NCBI RefSeq assembly: GCF_008297975.1
Contig: NZ_VLNY01000008.1
Location: 163,767 to 227,766, forward strand
Source: Antrihabitans cavernicola
GTDB taxonomy: Bacteria; Actinomycetota; Actinomycetes; Mycobacteriales; Mycobacteriaceae
DNA: 64,000 nucleotides
Direction of reading: 5' to 3'
The notes beneath the pieces are model-generated. The model saw nothing but the letters and a program-made list of their open reading frames with translations. It ran no database searches and was not told the origin of the DNA. Shown one piece after another: positions 27,245 through 35,285 of this stretch (its first letter is position 1; each line of letters starts with the position of its first letter). The translations under genes and the position numbers were made by a program.

Positions 27245-27262
27245 TAGTCAGGAACCTTACTA
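27245..27262. promoter_or_regulatory. MarR operator
   Basis: 18-bp dyad TAGT-N-AGG-N2-CCT-N-ACTA, 14 of 18 positions symmetric, between the divergent MarR (27223) and DoxX-like (27271) starts; length and form fit a MarR dimer site. Confidence 0.75.
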
Positions 27263-27270
27263 GTCTGAGG

Positions 27271-27915
27271 ATGGGGACGATGACACGACGCCGAACAATT
27301 CTCACTGCGGCCGCTTTGCTGCTCGTTGTGCAGGTCGGGTGGATCGCCACCGGCGGTTCGCTCGGTGCCATCAGCGTCGTCACGGTGATCGTCGCGGCAG
27401 TTGTCATTGCCACCGGCGGCAGGTGGATCGCGATCGACACGTTGGGCCGCATCTACCTCGGCCTGGTGTTCGCCGGCTCGGTGGCGGACAGGTTCGGGGC
27501 GCTCGGTGCGCCCGGCGCGGACGGAGTTTCGTGGGGAAATTACGGCAACTTCGTCGACTACACGCGTGATCTGTTGCCCGGCATGTTGCATTGGGCTGCA
27601 ACGGGTCTCGCATTGGCCGCGACCGTCGTGGAGGCCGTGCTTGCGTGCGCGCTGATATTGGGAGTGCGATCCAGGCTTGCGGCATCTGCAGGCTGCGCCG
27701 TTGTCGCGGTCTTCGGGCTGGCGATGTGGACCTCGGTGGGTTTCGACCAGATGGCGTCGTACGCAGTGCCTGCCGTTGTCGGTGCCCTCGCAATCCTGGG
27801 AACGGTGGATGCTGATCGGCACGCATCCGCCGTGATCACGAGCAATGGGTGGCAGATTCTGCGAAATCGTCGATCCGTTGTTCGGTATCGTCAGGCTGCG
27901 CGGGTGATCAGGTGA
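27271..27915 (+). CDS. DoxX-like integral membrane protein
   Basis: 214 residues from the ATG at 27271 (a second ATG at 27280). Five to six hydrophobic spans; the central part has the DoxX pattern IDTLGRIYLGLVFAGSVADRFG, then W-x-N-Y-x-N-F, LHWAATGLALAATVVEAVLACALILGVRSR. DoxX proteins act in thiosulfate or redox-linked membrane processes, but most members are uncharacterised. The last 30 codons lie in dispersed repeat A (27826-27889) and the gene overlaps the next, opposite gene by 25 bases, so the natural C terminus may have been replaced. Confidence 0.75.
   Translation: MGTMTRRRTILTAAALLLVVQVGWIATGGSLGAISVVTVIVAAVVIATGGRWIAIDTLGRIYLGLVFAGSVADRFGALGAPGADGVSWGNYGNFVDYTRDLLPGMLHWAATGLALAATVVEAVLACALILGVRSRLAASAGCAVVAVFGLAMWTSVGFDQMASYAVPAVVGALAILGTVDADRHASAVITSNGWQILRNRRSVVRYRQAARVIR
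27826..27889. repeat. Dispersed repeat A, left copy
   Basis: 64 bp inside the 3' end of the DoxX-like gene. Its reverse complement matches 31108-31171 at about 55 of 64 positions, including an uninterrupted stretch around the palindrome GTGATCAC and TGCTCGTG. It is the outer member of a nested inverted pair around the accessory island. Confidence 0.85.
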
Positions 27916-28786
27916 TGCTGTAGCCGGCGAATCAGGTCGCGTTGACGCCGGCGCACGTCGTCGGCCGTGATCGGAACCACAAGCCACCCCCGCTCCTGGA
28001 GCCACGCGACCCGTGCCTTGTCGCGTCGAACAGCTAACGGGGTGGCGTGAAACTCGTCGCCGTCGTACTCGCCTGCGACCATCGCGTGCTCCCATGCGAA
28101 GTCCAGGAAGAACCTCGGCATGCCGAAGTCGTCGAGAACTGGATGCTGCAATGTCGGCGCAGGGAGCCCGGCATCGCGAAATAGCAGCCGGCATTCGGAT
28201 TCCATCGGGGACTGCGCGGCGCCGTCGGCAACGGCGATCAATGAGCGCACGTGAACAATGCCACGCCGGCCGACCTGTGCGTCCGCAGCTGCCGTCAGGT
28301 CGCTCGGCCCGCAGACGCCGAGAGCGAGGGCCGCGTCGAGGGTGGCCCATGCGCGCGGCTTGGCGAGCGATCGAGCCAATTCGACGGCAGTCCATGCTGC
28401 TGTCGTGACGAGTTGGCCGTTCAACGACGTCAGCGGTGCGCCGAGGCGTTGATGGGCAACGACGCCACGGTAGCCGTGGACGTGCTTCGCGCCGGGGTCG
28501 TGAATGTGCAGCCCTTGGGTGACTTCGGTGCCGAAACCGAACAATTCGGCGGCCGTTCCCAAGCATGCGGTGATGCGATGCCCGTACGCAGTTTCGAGCG
28601 CACGCAGCCGCGTTGCGGTGGTCGGTGGACTGGTCGCGTAGATGCCGTGGGCCGCTGGAAATATCGAGGGTGCTTCACGATCGTGCGCAATGTTGCACGT
28701 GAGACGACCGAACGAATCTGTGCGGTCGTGAGTATTCCGCCGTGCTCGGCGAACAATGCGGTCAGTTCTGGGTTCACATGTCGCAT
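27891..28786 (-). pseudogene. AbiEi-type N-terminal domain plus DUF559 (Vsr-like) gene, frameshifted
   Basis: The start at 28786 gives RHVNPELTALFAEHGGILTTAQIRS..., the winged-helix opening of AbiEi-like antitoxin/actinobacterial DUF559 proteins. At a GGG run near 28667-28670 the frame is lost; moving to the neighbouring frame restores PSIFPAAHGIYAT and a long open frame to 27891 ending in the DUF559 domain (PMESECRLLFRDAGL, FLDFAWEHAMVAGEYDG, HATPLAVRRDKARVAWLQERGW). So one base seems to be missing, in natural DNA or in the sequence. The C-terminal half is intact, about 220 codons. DUF559 is a Vsr/PD-(D/E)XK-related nuclease-like fold; the function is unproven. Confidence 0.75.
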
Positions 28787-28850
28787 GATGAACCGCCGGT
28801 GCAGGCGGGCTTCTGCGAAAGCCCAGGTCGGAAATTGCCCTGTGGATGAA

Positions 28851-28891
28851 GGGTTAGTGGATAGGGCCGTGAAAATGTCGCGAACCCGGAC
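28851..28891. repeat. Dispersed repeat B, left copy
   Basis: A 24-bp core (28868-28891, starting CGTGAAAATG and ending ACCCGGAC) is exactly inverted at 31037-31060. The outer GGGTTAGTGGA (28851-28861) is also repeated in inverted form at 31061-31071, with 6 extra bases between the two blocks on this side. It lies upstream of the frameshifted gene. Confidence 0.9.
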
Positions 28892-28998
28892 ACGTTGAGG
28901 TCTCGTCGCGAGTTGACGAAGAAAGACGGGATCTTGAGTCTCAATTTCCGTACCCGTGTGCTACTTGGCTGCCAGCCGGGACCGCACCGTCAAACTAT

Positions 28999-30519
28999 AT
29001 GCTGGCAAGGGTGCTTTCGCCGACGGGAAACAGATATCAAGAATTCGTTCAGGCGTGTCGCGCCTTCAGGCCGAGCGAGCTGATTCCAGCGCTCGCACGG
29101 CTATCGGCCGCGATCGGAGAACCTCCCTACCCAGACCGGTTGAAGTTTCAGCAGCCCCCGTGGGGCTTGGCTGCTGCTGCGCGTGAATCGCTATTGCACG
29201 GGAATGAACACCGAGACGCCGGAAAGGTGTCCGAGAAAGCTCTCAATGCGTTGATGAGTAAGTTTTTCAACTCCGAGGCGACGCCGCACCTCATCCCTGG
29301 TGACCGAGGGTTCCTCCTCTCGATCGTTACCCCGATACTGTATGAGCAGTTTCCTTGGCAGGAATCGATATTCGAAGAGCTCTCCCGATCACACGCGTTG
29401 CTGCTAGACGGGCTCGACCAAGTGGACACGTCGGTGATCTCAGCTGCCTCCATGACGGAGCTGCTGGGCGGAATGTCGCTCGGGGACGCTATTGGTGCGA
29501 CGTTCTTTCTCCAGGTCGGCGCCAACATGAACGGAGGTGTTTTTGACCCCGACTGGCTCAATCAGCCAAATTTCGAGGAAGTGCTGCATTTGTTCCCGCG
29601 CTCCAATATCGAGGCAATGGCCGAGCGCTTAACCGCCACCCGAGATGAGTTCAAGCAGGACTTCAAGGCACAGTCACTGGGTGTAAAACGCCTCGCGCGT
29701 TACGACTACAACCCACTTGTTCGGACTCCCTTCGTCAAACTCGACCAGGGCCTCCCGGTAGCTCCCGCGCCGCGCCTCATACTTCGCACCGTCACTCCCG
29801 GAGGGTTGTTCTATTCCGGAGTTTCCAAGTACGGCAAGGCTTTTGCAGATGACCTTGGTGCGCTGTTCGAGAACTACATCGGTCGGAATCTCCGCCTGAT
29901 AGACGGTGCCGACGTCCATCCCGAAATTGTCTACGGTGCGAGGGGCGACAAGAAGAGTATCGACTGGTTTGTGGTCATGCCAGGCCTCGTGTTACTCGTG
30001 GAGTGCAAGATGAAGCGGCTCGCACTGGGATCTCGCGCGGGCGACCCGCAGTTGTTCGAGGACTTGCAGAAATCCCTAGAGAAGGCCCGCACGCAGCTGA
30101 CTCGGACGGTGCAAAATCTCGCGGCCCGTACGCCTGAGTTTCGCCATATTCCCACGGATCGGCCGATGCTCGGGCTGATTGTCTCAGCCGAGCCGATCTA
30201 CTCAGGATCGGCGTATCTCATCGATCACGACACCTCGGTAATCCCTGGCGGGCGGCTTCCTGACGTGCCGGTCGCCGCAGTGAGCGCTCGGGTGGTCGAA
30301 ATGCTTGTCACACACGGTGCCGACACAGAGAATGTCCTACTCGAGCTCATCACAAGACACGTCGGCGTCGCGATCTCGCTTAGTGAAATACGTCCTCATG
30401 CCGACCACGACAATGCAATTCTGACGAGGGCATGGCAGTCTTACCCATTTTCCGCAGGCCGGGACAGACTTACCTGCGCAGGCAATCTAAGTGTGAACAA
30501 TACGTCCTCCTTGGATTAG
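28999..30519 (+). CDS. Predicted PD-(D/E)XK nuclease-like protein, accessory
   Basis: 506 residues. The N-terminal 280 residues are helical and match nothing I know. The C-terminal part shows a restriction-endonuclease-like core: E291 in LFENYIGRNL, D322 in SIDWFVV, and E335-x-K337 in LLVECKMKR, the E...D...ExK spacing of PD-(D/E)XK enzymes. No methylase, helicase or transposase lies beside it. The gene's base composition is visibly less G+C rich than its neighbours, and it lies between inverted repeats, suggesting transfer. ATG at 28999 has no clear ribosome site. A defence or mobile-element nuclease is the most likely role, but the target is unknown. Confidence 0.7.
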   Translation: MLARVLSPTGNRYQEFVQACRAFRPSELIPALARLSAAIGEPPYPDRLKFQQPPWGLAAAARESLLHGNEHRDAGKVSEKALNALMSKFFNSEATPHLIPGDRGFLLSIVTPILYEQFPWQESIFEELSRSHALLLDGLDQVDTSVISAASMTELLGGMSLGDAIGATFFLQVGANMNGGVFDPDWLNQPNFEEVLHLFPRSNIEAMAERLTATRDEFKQDFKAQSLGVKRLARYDYNPLVRTPFVKLDQGLPVAPAPRLILRTVTPGGLFYSGVSKYGKAFADDLGALFENYIGRNLRLIDGADVHPEIVYGARGDKKSIDWFVVMPGLVLLVECKMKRLALGSRAGDPQLFEDLQKSLEKARTQLTRTVQNLAARTPEFRHIPTDRPMLGLIVSAEPIYSGSAYLIDHDTSVIPGGRLPDVPVAAVSARVVEMLVTHGADTENVLLELITRHVGVAISLSEIRPHADHDNAILTRAWQSYPFSAGRDRLTCAGNLSVNNTSSLD

Positions 30520-31036
30520 CCTTGTTGGTATGGCACTCCTAACGCCTCAAATCAGAATCCTACCTTTGTGTTAGACGCTCCGAGCCGACACGGACCTCAA
30601 TGCATCGCACTGCGTAAGTGCCCCCTCCATCAGCGCGCCAGTGCCGCTCTACAGCTTGCAGAGGCGAATTATAGACGGCCGCATCCAGGGAGAGCTAGAA
30701 GACCCGCACTGGTAGTCACCGCGCCAAACGGCTGCTCTTGCACTATCGCGTTTTTCGACCAACGACACTAACAGGCCTGGATATCGAAATTTCGGAGATG
30801 CACGACCGACGCCAAACTCAACGCGAAACCGTCAGGCGTCGCTCGCGCAGTCGGATGCTTGGGTGAGATAGCGCTGGCGCATTCGGCTAAATAGACCTCA
30901 TCAGCCGGACCGTACGCCCACCGAGCATCGCTTACGGAAACAGCTTGTGCTGCATTTGGTGGTGAGAGTTATCCGTCTTCTTTGTGCGTATCTCGTCCTT
31001 CCTCCGGCACGGCCAAGCAGCCATTCACACGCACGC
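30520..31036. other. Gene-free accessory sequence
   Basis: About 520 bases (almost 700 to the next gene) with no reading frame having a start, ribosome site and coding-like composition. Short frames at 30568-30771 and 30901-31119 look accidental. No tRNA, CRISPR or convincing terminator is visible. Composition resembles the preceding nuclease gene more than the core genome, so it may be decayed transferred DNA. Confidence 0.5.
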
Positions 31037-31071
31037 GTCCGGGTTCGCGACATTTTCACGTCCACTAACCC
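31037..31071. repeat. Dispersed repeat B, right copy (inverted)
   Basis: Core 31037-31060 is the exact reverse complement of 28868-28891 and 31061-31071 of 28851-28861. A GCCCTGTGGATGAA 14-mer directly follows (31072-31085); the same 14-mer occurs beside the left copy (28837-28850) but in the same, not inverted, orientation. Confidence 0.9.
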
Positions 31072-31107
31072 GCCCTGTGGATGAAGCAAGTCCTGTGGAT
31101 AACCCGC

Positions 31108-31171
31108 GACACCGAACAACGGGTCGAGGAAATCGCGAAATCTGCCACCTTTTGCTCGTGATCACGGCGGA
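31108..31171. repeat. Dispersed repeat A, right copy (inverted)
   Basis: Matches the reverse complement of 27826-27889 at about 55 of 64 positions. Only about 36 bases separate it from repeat B here, where the left side has the whole AbiEi/DUF559 gene between B and A. Confidence 0.85.
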
Positions 31172-31208
31172 CGGCGCCACCCTTTGCTCGTGATCACTGC
31201 GGACGGCG
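31145..31208. repeat. Perfectly abutting 32-bp tandem duplication
   Basis: Units 31145-31176 and 31177-31208 differ at only two positions; each holds the GTGATCAC palindrome that is also in repeat A. The second unit ends just before the pirin stop codon. Confidence 0.9.
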
Positions 31209-31209
31209 G

Positions 31210-32199
31210 TCAGCCCCGGGGCTTGAGCGGAACGCTGGGCAAAGTCGGGGCAGGAATCCAGTCACCGACATAGCCGACGACGTCACCGAATTGCGGATCG
31301 TCGCGTCCCGGCGCAGCCACCTCGGACTGCCACTGCTCGCGAAATGCGCGGATCTCGTCGTTGCTTCGACCGACGAAGTTCCACCACATCAAGATCTGCT
31401 CACCGAACGGGGTGCCGCCCAGCACCACGATCCGCGCGTCCTCGGTGCCGGGATTGTGCAGCCGCAACAGCGACCGACCCGGTGGGACGTAGCCCAGTTC
31501 GGCGCGCGCCAGTACGGTGCCTTCGAAATCGATGCTGCCCTGATCGAGGATTGCGCCGTGCTCGAACCTCGGATCGACGTCCAGCTCGACCGTCGCACCC
31601 GGCTCCACGACCACCTCAACGCCCAGCAGCGGACTGAACGTGACCACCGGCGACGTCTGCCCTGCCGTCGAGCCCAGAAAGACGCTGACACGCCCACCGT
31701 TCACCGCCACGGCCTCGGGCGCGTAGTGCTCGAACGCCGGCGGACTGTGGCGCGCATCCTCCGGCAGGGCCACCCACAGCTGCATGCCATGCAGGACCGT
31801 CGTCGCCGCGGTGGACACCTCGGAGTGCGCGATGCCCTTGCCGCCGGTCATGAGATTCAGCTCACCCGGCCGAACCATCGCGTGCGAACCGATGCTGTCG
31901 CGGTGCTCGATCTCGCCGGCAAACAACCAGCTCACAGTCTGCAAGCCGGTGTGCGGATGCGGTGCGACGCTCATGCCACCCGTCTCCGACACCAGGTCGG
32001 GGCCGTAATGATCGGCGAAACACCATGCGCCGATCAGCGATCGTTGCCGCTGCGGCAGCGTGCGTCGGACGGGCATGGCACGCAGGCCGCCCAACGGAAC
32101 CTCGCGAGGAGTGAGCACCTCCACCGGCGCGGCATTGGTGGCATTTGCGACTTTCTCCTGGCAGACCACCACATCTGTTTGTGCATCGAGATTGCTCAT
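31210..32199 (-). CDS. Pirin-family bicupin protein
   Basis: 329 residues. The N-terminal cupin has the pirin pattern FADHYGPD, VAPHPHTGLQTVSWLFAGEIEHRDS and MTGGKGIAHSE (metal-binding His residues), and the C-terminal cupin carries [18 protein letters not shown] and VVLGGTPFGEQILMWWNFVG. Pirins are iron-containing proteins; some have quercetin dioxygenase activity and some act as regulators. The gene stands alone. Its stop codon at 31210 touches the 32-bp tandem repeat. Confidence 0.92.
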   Translation of the reverse strand: MSNLDAQTDVVVCQEKVANATNAAPVEVLTPREVPLGGLRAMPVRRTLPQRQRSLIGAWCFADHYGPDLVSETGGMSVAPHPHTGLQTVSWLFAGEIEHRDSIGSHAMVRPGELNLMTGGKGIAHSEVSTAATTVLHGMQLWVALPEDARHSPPAFEHYAPEAVAVNGGRVSVFLGSTAGQTSPVVTFSPLLGVEVVVEPGATVELDVDPRFEHGAILDQGSIDFEGTVLARAELGYVPPGRSLLRLHNPGTEDARIVVLGGTPFGEQILMWWNFVGRSNDEIRAFREQWQSEVAAPGRDDPQFGDVVGYVGDWIPAPTLPSVPLKPRG

Positions 32200-32326
32200 A
32201 CGGCTATTCTCCTCGGGTAGCTAGATGTGCCGCACAAATAACGGCTGGACCGGTGATTTGTAACGCGAAGCCCCTCAAAGGCGACGTCTGAGCTGATCAG
32301 GAACGTCATCCGTCGAAAGGTCTGCC

Positions 32327-32419
32327 ATGCCGATCACCAATTTCTTCAACTTCCTTCTCGGTTTCCTTCCCGCGGGTAGCAGCGGCTACACGGTCCCCCC
32401 GCAGCTCTCCGGAAGCTGA
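32327..32419 (+). CDS. Possible 30-aa hydrophobic small protein
   Basis: ATG at 32327 with AAAGG six bases upstream encodes 30 residues beginning MPITNFFNFLLGFLPAG and ending TVPPQLSGS, followed within 15 bases by a hairpin at 32434-32464. The phenylalanine-rich amphipathic start could associate with the membrane. Too short for a homology argument; supported only by the ribosome site, the terminator and its isolation in a 270-base gap. Confidence 0.4.
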   Translation: MPITNFFNFLLGFLPAGSSGYTVPPQLSGS

Positions 32420-32433
32420 TTCACAACGGTTGT

Positions 32434-32464
32434 CGCCCGTCCGCACCGCTGGTGTAGGCGGGCG
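32434..32464. terminator. Hairpin terminator between convergent units
   Basis: CGCCCGTCCGCACC (32434-32447) pairs with GGTGTAGGCGGGCG (32451-32464) at 11 of 14 positions around a 3-base loop. It lies between the small frame ending at 32419 and the end of the dehydrogenase gene at 32474; the T-tract is weak, as is common in actinobacteria. Confidence 0.5.
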
Positions 32465-32473
32465 TTTGCCGTT

Positions 32474-35257
32474 TCAAGGGGCCGAGCGTCCGCGCAGTAG
32501 CTGCGCCAGATGCAGTCCGTTTGTATGCGCAAGCTGCTGGGCCTGGGTGCGGCACGAGAATCCGTCGGCCAGCAGCACCGCGTCGGCATCGGCGGAGCGG
32601 AGTGCGGGCAGGATCCCGTTCTCGGCAACCGCGACCGAAACGTCGTAGTGCCCTTGCTCCATGCCGAAGTTGCCAGCCAATCCACAGCAACCGCTGATGG
32701 TCGTCGTCTGCACACCGCAGCGGTCGAGCACTCGTTTGTCTGCGTCGAAGCCCATCACCGCGTGCTGATGGCAGTGCGGTTGCACCACCGCGCGAACGCC
32801 GTCGAGTTGGGGCGGGGTCCAGTCGGGATCGACGTCCAAGAACTCCGCCAGGGTGCGGGTGGCTGCGGCGAGGCTGTGCGCGCGTGGATCGTCCGGCAGC
32901 AGTTCGACGACGTCCGATCGCAGCACCGCGGTGCACGACGGTTCCAACCCGACGACCACGCCACCGGATTGCACATGCGCATCGAGAGCGTCGACTGTCG
33001 CGCGGAGCCGCTTCTTGGCTCCGTCGAGCTGACCGGTGCTGATCCAGGTGAGGCCGCAGCACACCGGCTTGTCGGGGATTTCGACGCTGTAGCCGGCAGC
33101 CTCGAATAGCTCGACGGCCGCAACGGCGACGTCGGGTGAGAACGCGTCGGTGAACGTATCGATCCACAGCATGACGTGGCGGCTGCCGACGGTCGGTGGT
33201 CGCTGCTTCCACCATTGTCGAAAAGTCTTGGGCGCCAGCGTCGGTACGTCGCGACGCGGATCGATCCCCGCACGCCGCATGCCGATCTTCCGCAAGGGGC
33301 CGACAGAACTCAAGAGATTGACCATCCCCGGTGCGCGTTGGGCGAGTCGGACCCAACGCGGTAGCTGACCTAGAACGTAGTGCCCGACGGGTCTGCGTCG
33401 GCCCTTGTAGCGCCGGTAGAGCGCCTCCGATTTGTAGGTCGCCATGTCGACACCCGCCGGGCAGTCGGAGCCACATGCCTTGCAGGACAGGCACAGATCG
33501 AGCGAATCGGCGAGCTCGGGTGACTCCCATCCTCCCGTCAGCGCGGAGCCGTTGATCACTTCCTGCAGCACCCGCGCGCGACCGCGGGTGCTGTCCTTCT
33601 CGTCGCGGGTGGCGAGATACGACGGACACATGAAGCCGCCCGACGCCGAATTGTCGGCACGGCATTTGCCGACGCCGACGCATCGATGAGCGGCGGTGGC
33701 GATGTCGCCCTGGTCGTGCAGGAGGGAAAAGCCCTTGGCCGAAGCAATTTTGGTGATGCCCGACAATCGTAGGTCGGCGCCGACAGGCATCGGGTCGACC
33801 AGCACGCCGGGATTCAGCAGATTTCGCGGATCGAACAGCGCCTTGAAACCGCCGAATGCCGCGATGGCCGCAGGCGAGTACATGATCGGCAACAGTTCCG
33901 AGCGTGCTCGACCGTCGCCGTGCTCACCGGACAGCGAGCCGCCGTGCTGCGCGACCAGGGTGGCGGCGTCGACGAGGAATTTCCGAAAGCGTTGCGGCGC
34001 ATCGGTGATCGGCAGGTCGAGGCGGACGTGGATGCACCCGTCGCCGAAATGGCCGTACAGCAGGCCGTCGACCCGATGCTCCGCGGTGAGGTCGGCGAAG
34101 TCACGCAGGTAGGCGCCGAGCTGATCCTGCGGCACCGCGGCATCTTCCCAACCCGGCCAGGCCGGTTCGCCACTCGGCGTACGACCTGCCAGTCCTGCGC
34201 CGTCCGCACGAATCCGCCACAGTGCCGCAGCCTCGGCGGAATCGGTGACGATCCGAGAGTCGAGAGCATCCGAATTTCGACACAGTAGTGCTGCCTTCGC
34301 TGTTGCCTGAGCGGCGGTATCGGCGGCGAGTTCGACGAAAAGCCACCCAGCGCCGCGCGGCAGATCGGGCACCGGCCGATTGTGTGCGCGCACCACGTCG
34401 ACGAGCCGTGAGTCGATACCCTCCACCGCGGTGGGATCGTGCTGCAGCAACGACTTGCAGTCGTCGGCGGCAACGGAAAGGTCGGGGTAGCCGAGCACGA
34501 CCAACACCGTCGCGGTCGGAATGGGCACCAAATCGATTGTGGCGTCGAGGATCACGCCGCAGGTCCCTTCGGTGCCGACGAATGCCTTTGCTGGGTTTGC
34601 GCCACGCTCCGGCAGTAGGTGCTCGAGCGAATACCCGGATGCCTGCCGATCGAACCGACCCAACTCGGTGCGAATCACGCCCAGGTTGTCGCGGGTGAAG
34701 TCGGCAAGTCCGGGCACCGCGCTCAGGTCGGTGGCCAGGGCGCGTTCTGTTCCCGTGCCATCGAGAATGCGCAGCGATGCCACGTTGTCGACGGTGCGCC
34801 CCCACGCGACGGCGCGCGGGCCACACGCGTTGTTACCAATCATCCCGCCGAGTGTGCAGCGGGTCTGGGTGGACGGGTCCGGACCGAACCGGAGGCCGAA
34901 CGGTGCTGCGGCACGCTGTAATTCACTGAGAACGACGCCAGGTTGCACCGTCGCGATCCTGGTCTCGGGGTCGATCCGCACCAGCGAGTTCATGTGCCGA
35001 CTGAAGTCCAGCACCAATCCAGGGCCGATGGCGTTGCCTGCCACCGAGGTCCCGCCGCCGCGCGACGTGATCGGCACGCCGGAGTGCTGTGCGAACTCGA
35101 CGGTGGCAGCTACGTCGTCGTCGCACCGTGGAAAGACCACGGCCTTCGGGAGCACGCGATAGTTCGATGCGTCCGAGGAATACTCGGCCCGGCGACGCAA
35201 CGCGTCGTCGACCTCGCCAACGACGCGTCCGCGCAATCCGTCGAGCCAGTCAGCCAT
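32474..35257 (-). CDS. FAD-linked oxidase/Fe-S fused dehydrogenase (D-lactate/glycolate/2-hydroxyglutarate type)
   Basis: About 927 residues. N-terminal PCMH FAD domain (SRGGGTSVAGNAIGPGLVLD, TLGGMIGNNACG), FAD-oxidase C-terminal domain (YGHFGDGCIHVR, SGEHGDGRARS), then ferredoxin-like CVGVGKC and CLSCKACGSDCP, and two CCG domains (VCCGLTW, SGCCGLAGNFGME) of the GlcF/heterodisulfide type. It oxidises a 2-hydroxy acid and passes electrons to the quinone pool. Fusion of GlcD/Dld-like and GlcF-like units is known from actinobacteria and proteobacteria (Ydij-type). Start: ATG at 35257 or an in-frame GTG at 35266; GGAGG lies very near both. With glyoxylate genes in the window, a glycolate role is possible but not shown. 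Confidence 0.88.
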   Translation of the reverse strand: MADWLDGLRGRVVGEVDDALRRRAEYSSDASNYRVLPKAVVFPRCDDDVAATVEFAQHSGVPITSRGGGTSVAGNAIGPGLVLDFSRHMNSLVRIDPETRIATVQPGVVLSELQRAAAPFGLRFGPDPSTQTRCTLGGMIGNNACGPRAVAWGRTVDNVASLRILDGTGTERALATDLSAVPGLADFTRDNLGVIRTELGRFDRQASGYSLEHLLPERGANPAKAFVGTEGTCGVILDATIDLVPIPTATVLVVLGYPDLSVAADDCKSLLQHDPTAVEGIDSRLVDVVRAHNRPVPDLPRGAGWLFVELAADTAAQATAKAALLCRNSDALDSRIVTDSAEAAALWRIRADGAGLAGRTPSGEPAWPGWEDAAVPQDQLGAYLRDFADLTAEHRVDGLLYGHFGDGCIHVRLDLPITDAPQRFRKFLVDAATLVAQHGGSLSGEHGDGRARSELLPIMYSPAAIAAFGGFKALFDPRNLLNPGVLVDPMPVGADLRLSGITKIASAKGFSLLHDQGDIATAAHRCVGVGKCRADNSASGGFMCPSYLATRDEKDSTRGRARVLQEVINGSALTGGWESPELADSLDLCLSCKACGSDCPAGVDMATYKSEALYRRYKGRRRPVGHYVLGQLPRWVRLAQRAPGMVNLLSSVGPLRKIGMRRAGIDPRRDVPTLAPKTFRQWWKQRPPTVGSRHVMLWIDTFTDAFSPDVAVAAVELFEAAGYSVEIPDKPVCCGLTWISTGQLDGAKKRLRATVDALDAHVQSGGVVVGLEPSCTAVLRSDVVELLPDDPRAHSLAAATRTLAEFLDVDPDWTPPQLDGVRAVVQPHCHQHAVMGFDADKRVLDRCGVQTTTISGCCGLAGNFGMEQGHYDVSVAVAENGILPALRSADADAVLLADGFSCRTQAQQLAHTNGLHLAQLLRGRSAP

Positions 35258-35285
35258 GCCTCCCACGGTAGGCGACGACGTCGCC

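Noticed and set aside
30568..30771. 67-codon frame in the gene-free accessory stretch
   Set aside because: No ribosome site, no start better than TTG, composition not coding-like.
31094..31102. TGTGGATAA, a perfect E. coli-type DnaA box
   Set aside because: Single box with a weaker neighbour (GTGGATGAA); no cluster, no AT-rich unwinding region and no origin genes, so not an origin.
30901..31119. 72-codon minus-strand frame
   Set aside because: Its middle is translated repeat B (VKMSRTRTR-like string also produced by the left repeat), so it is a by-product of the repeat.
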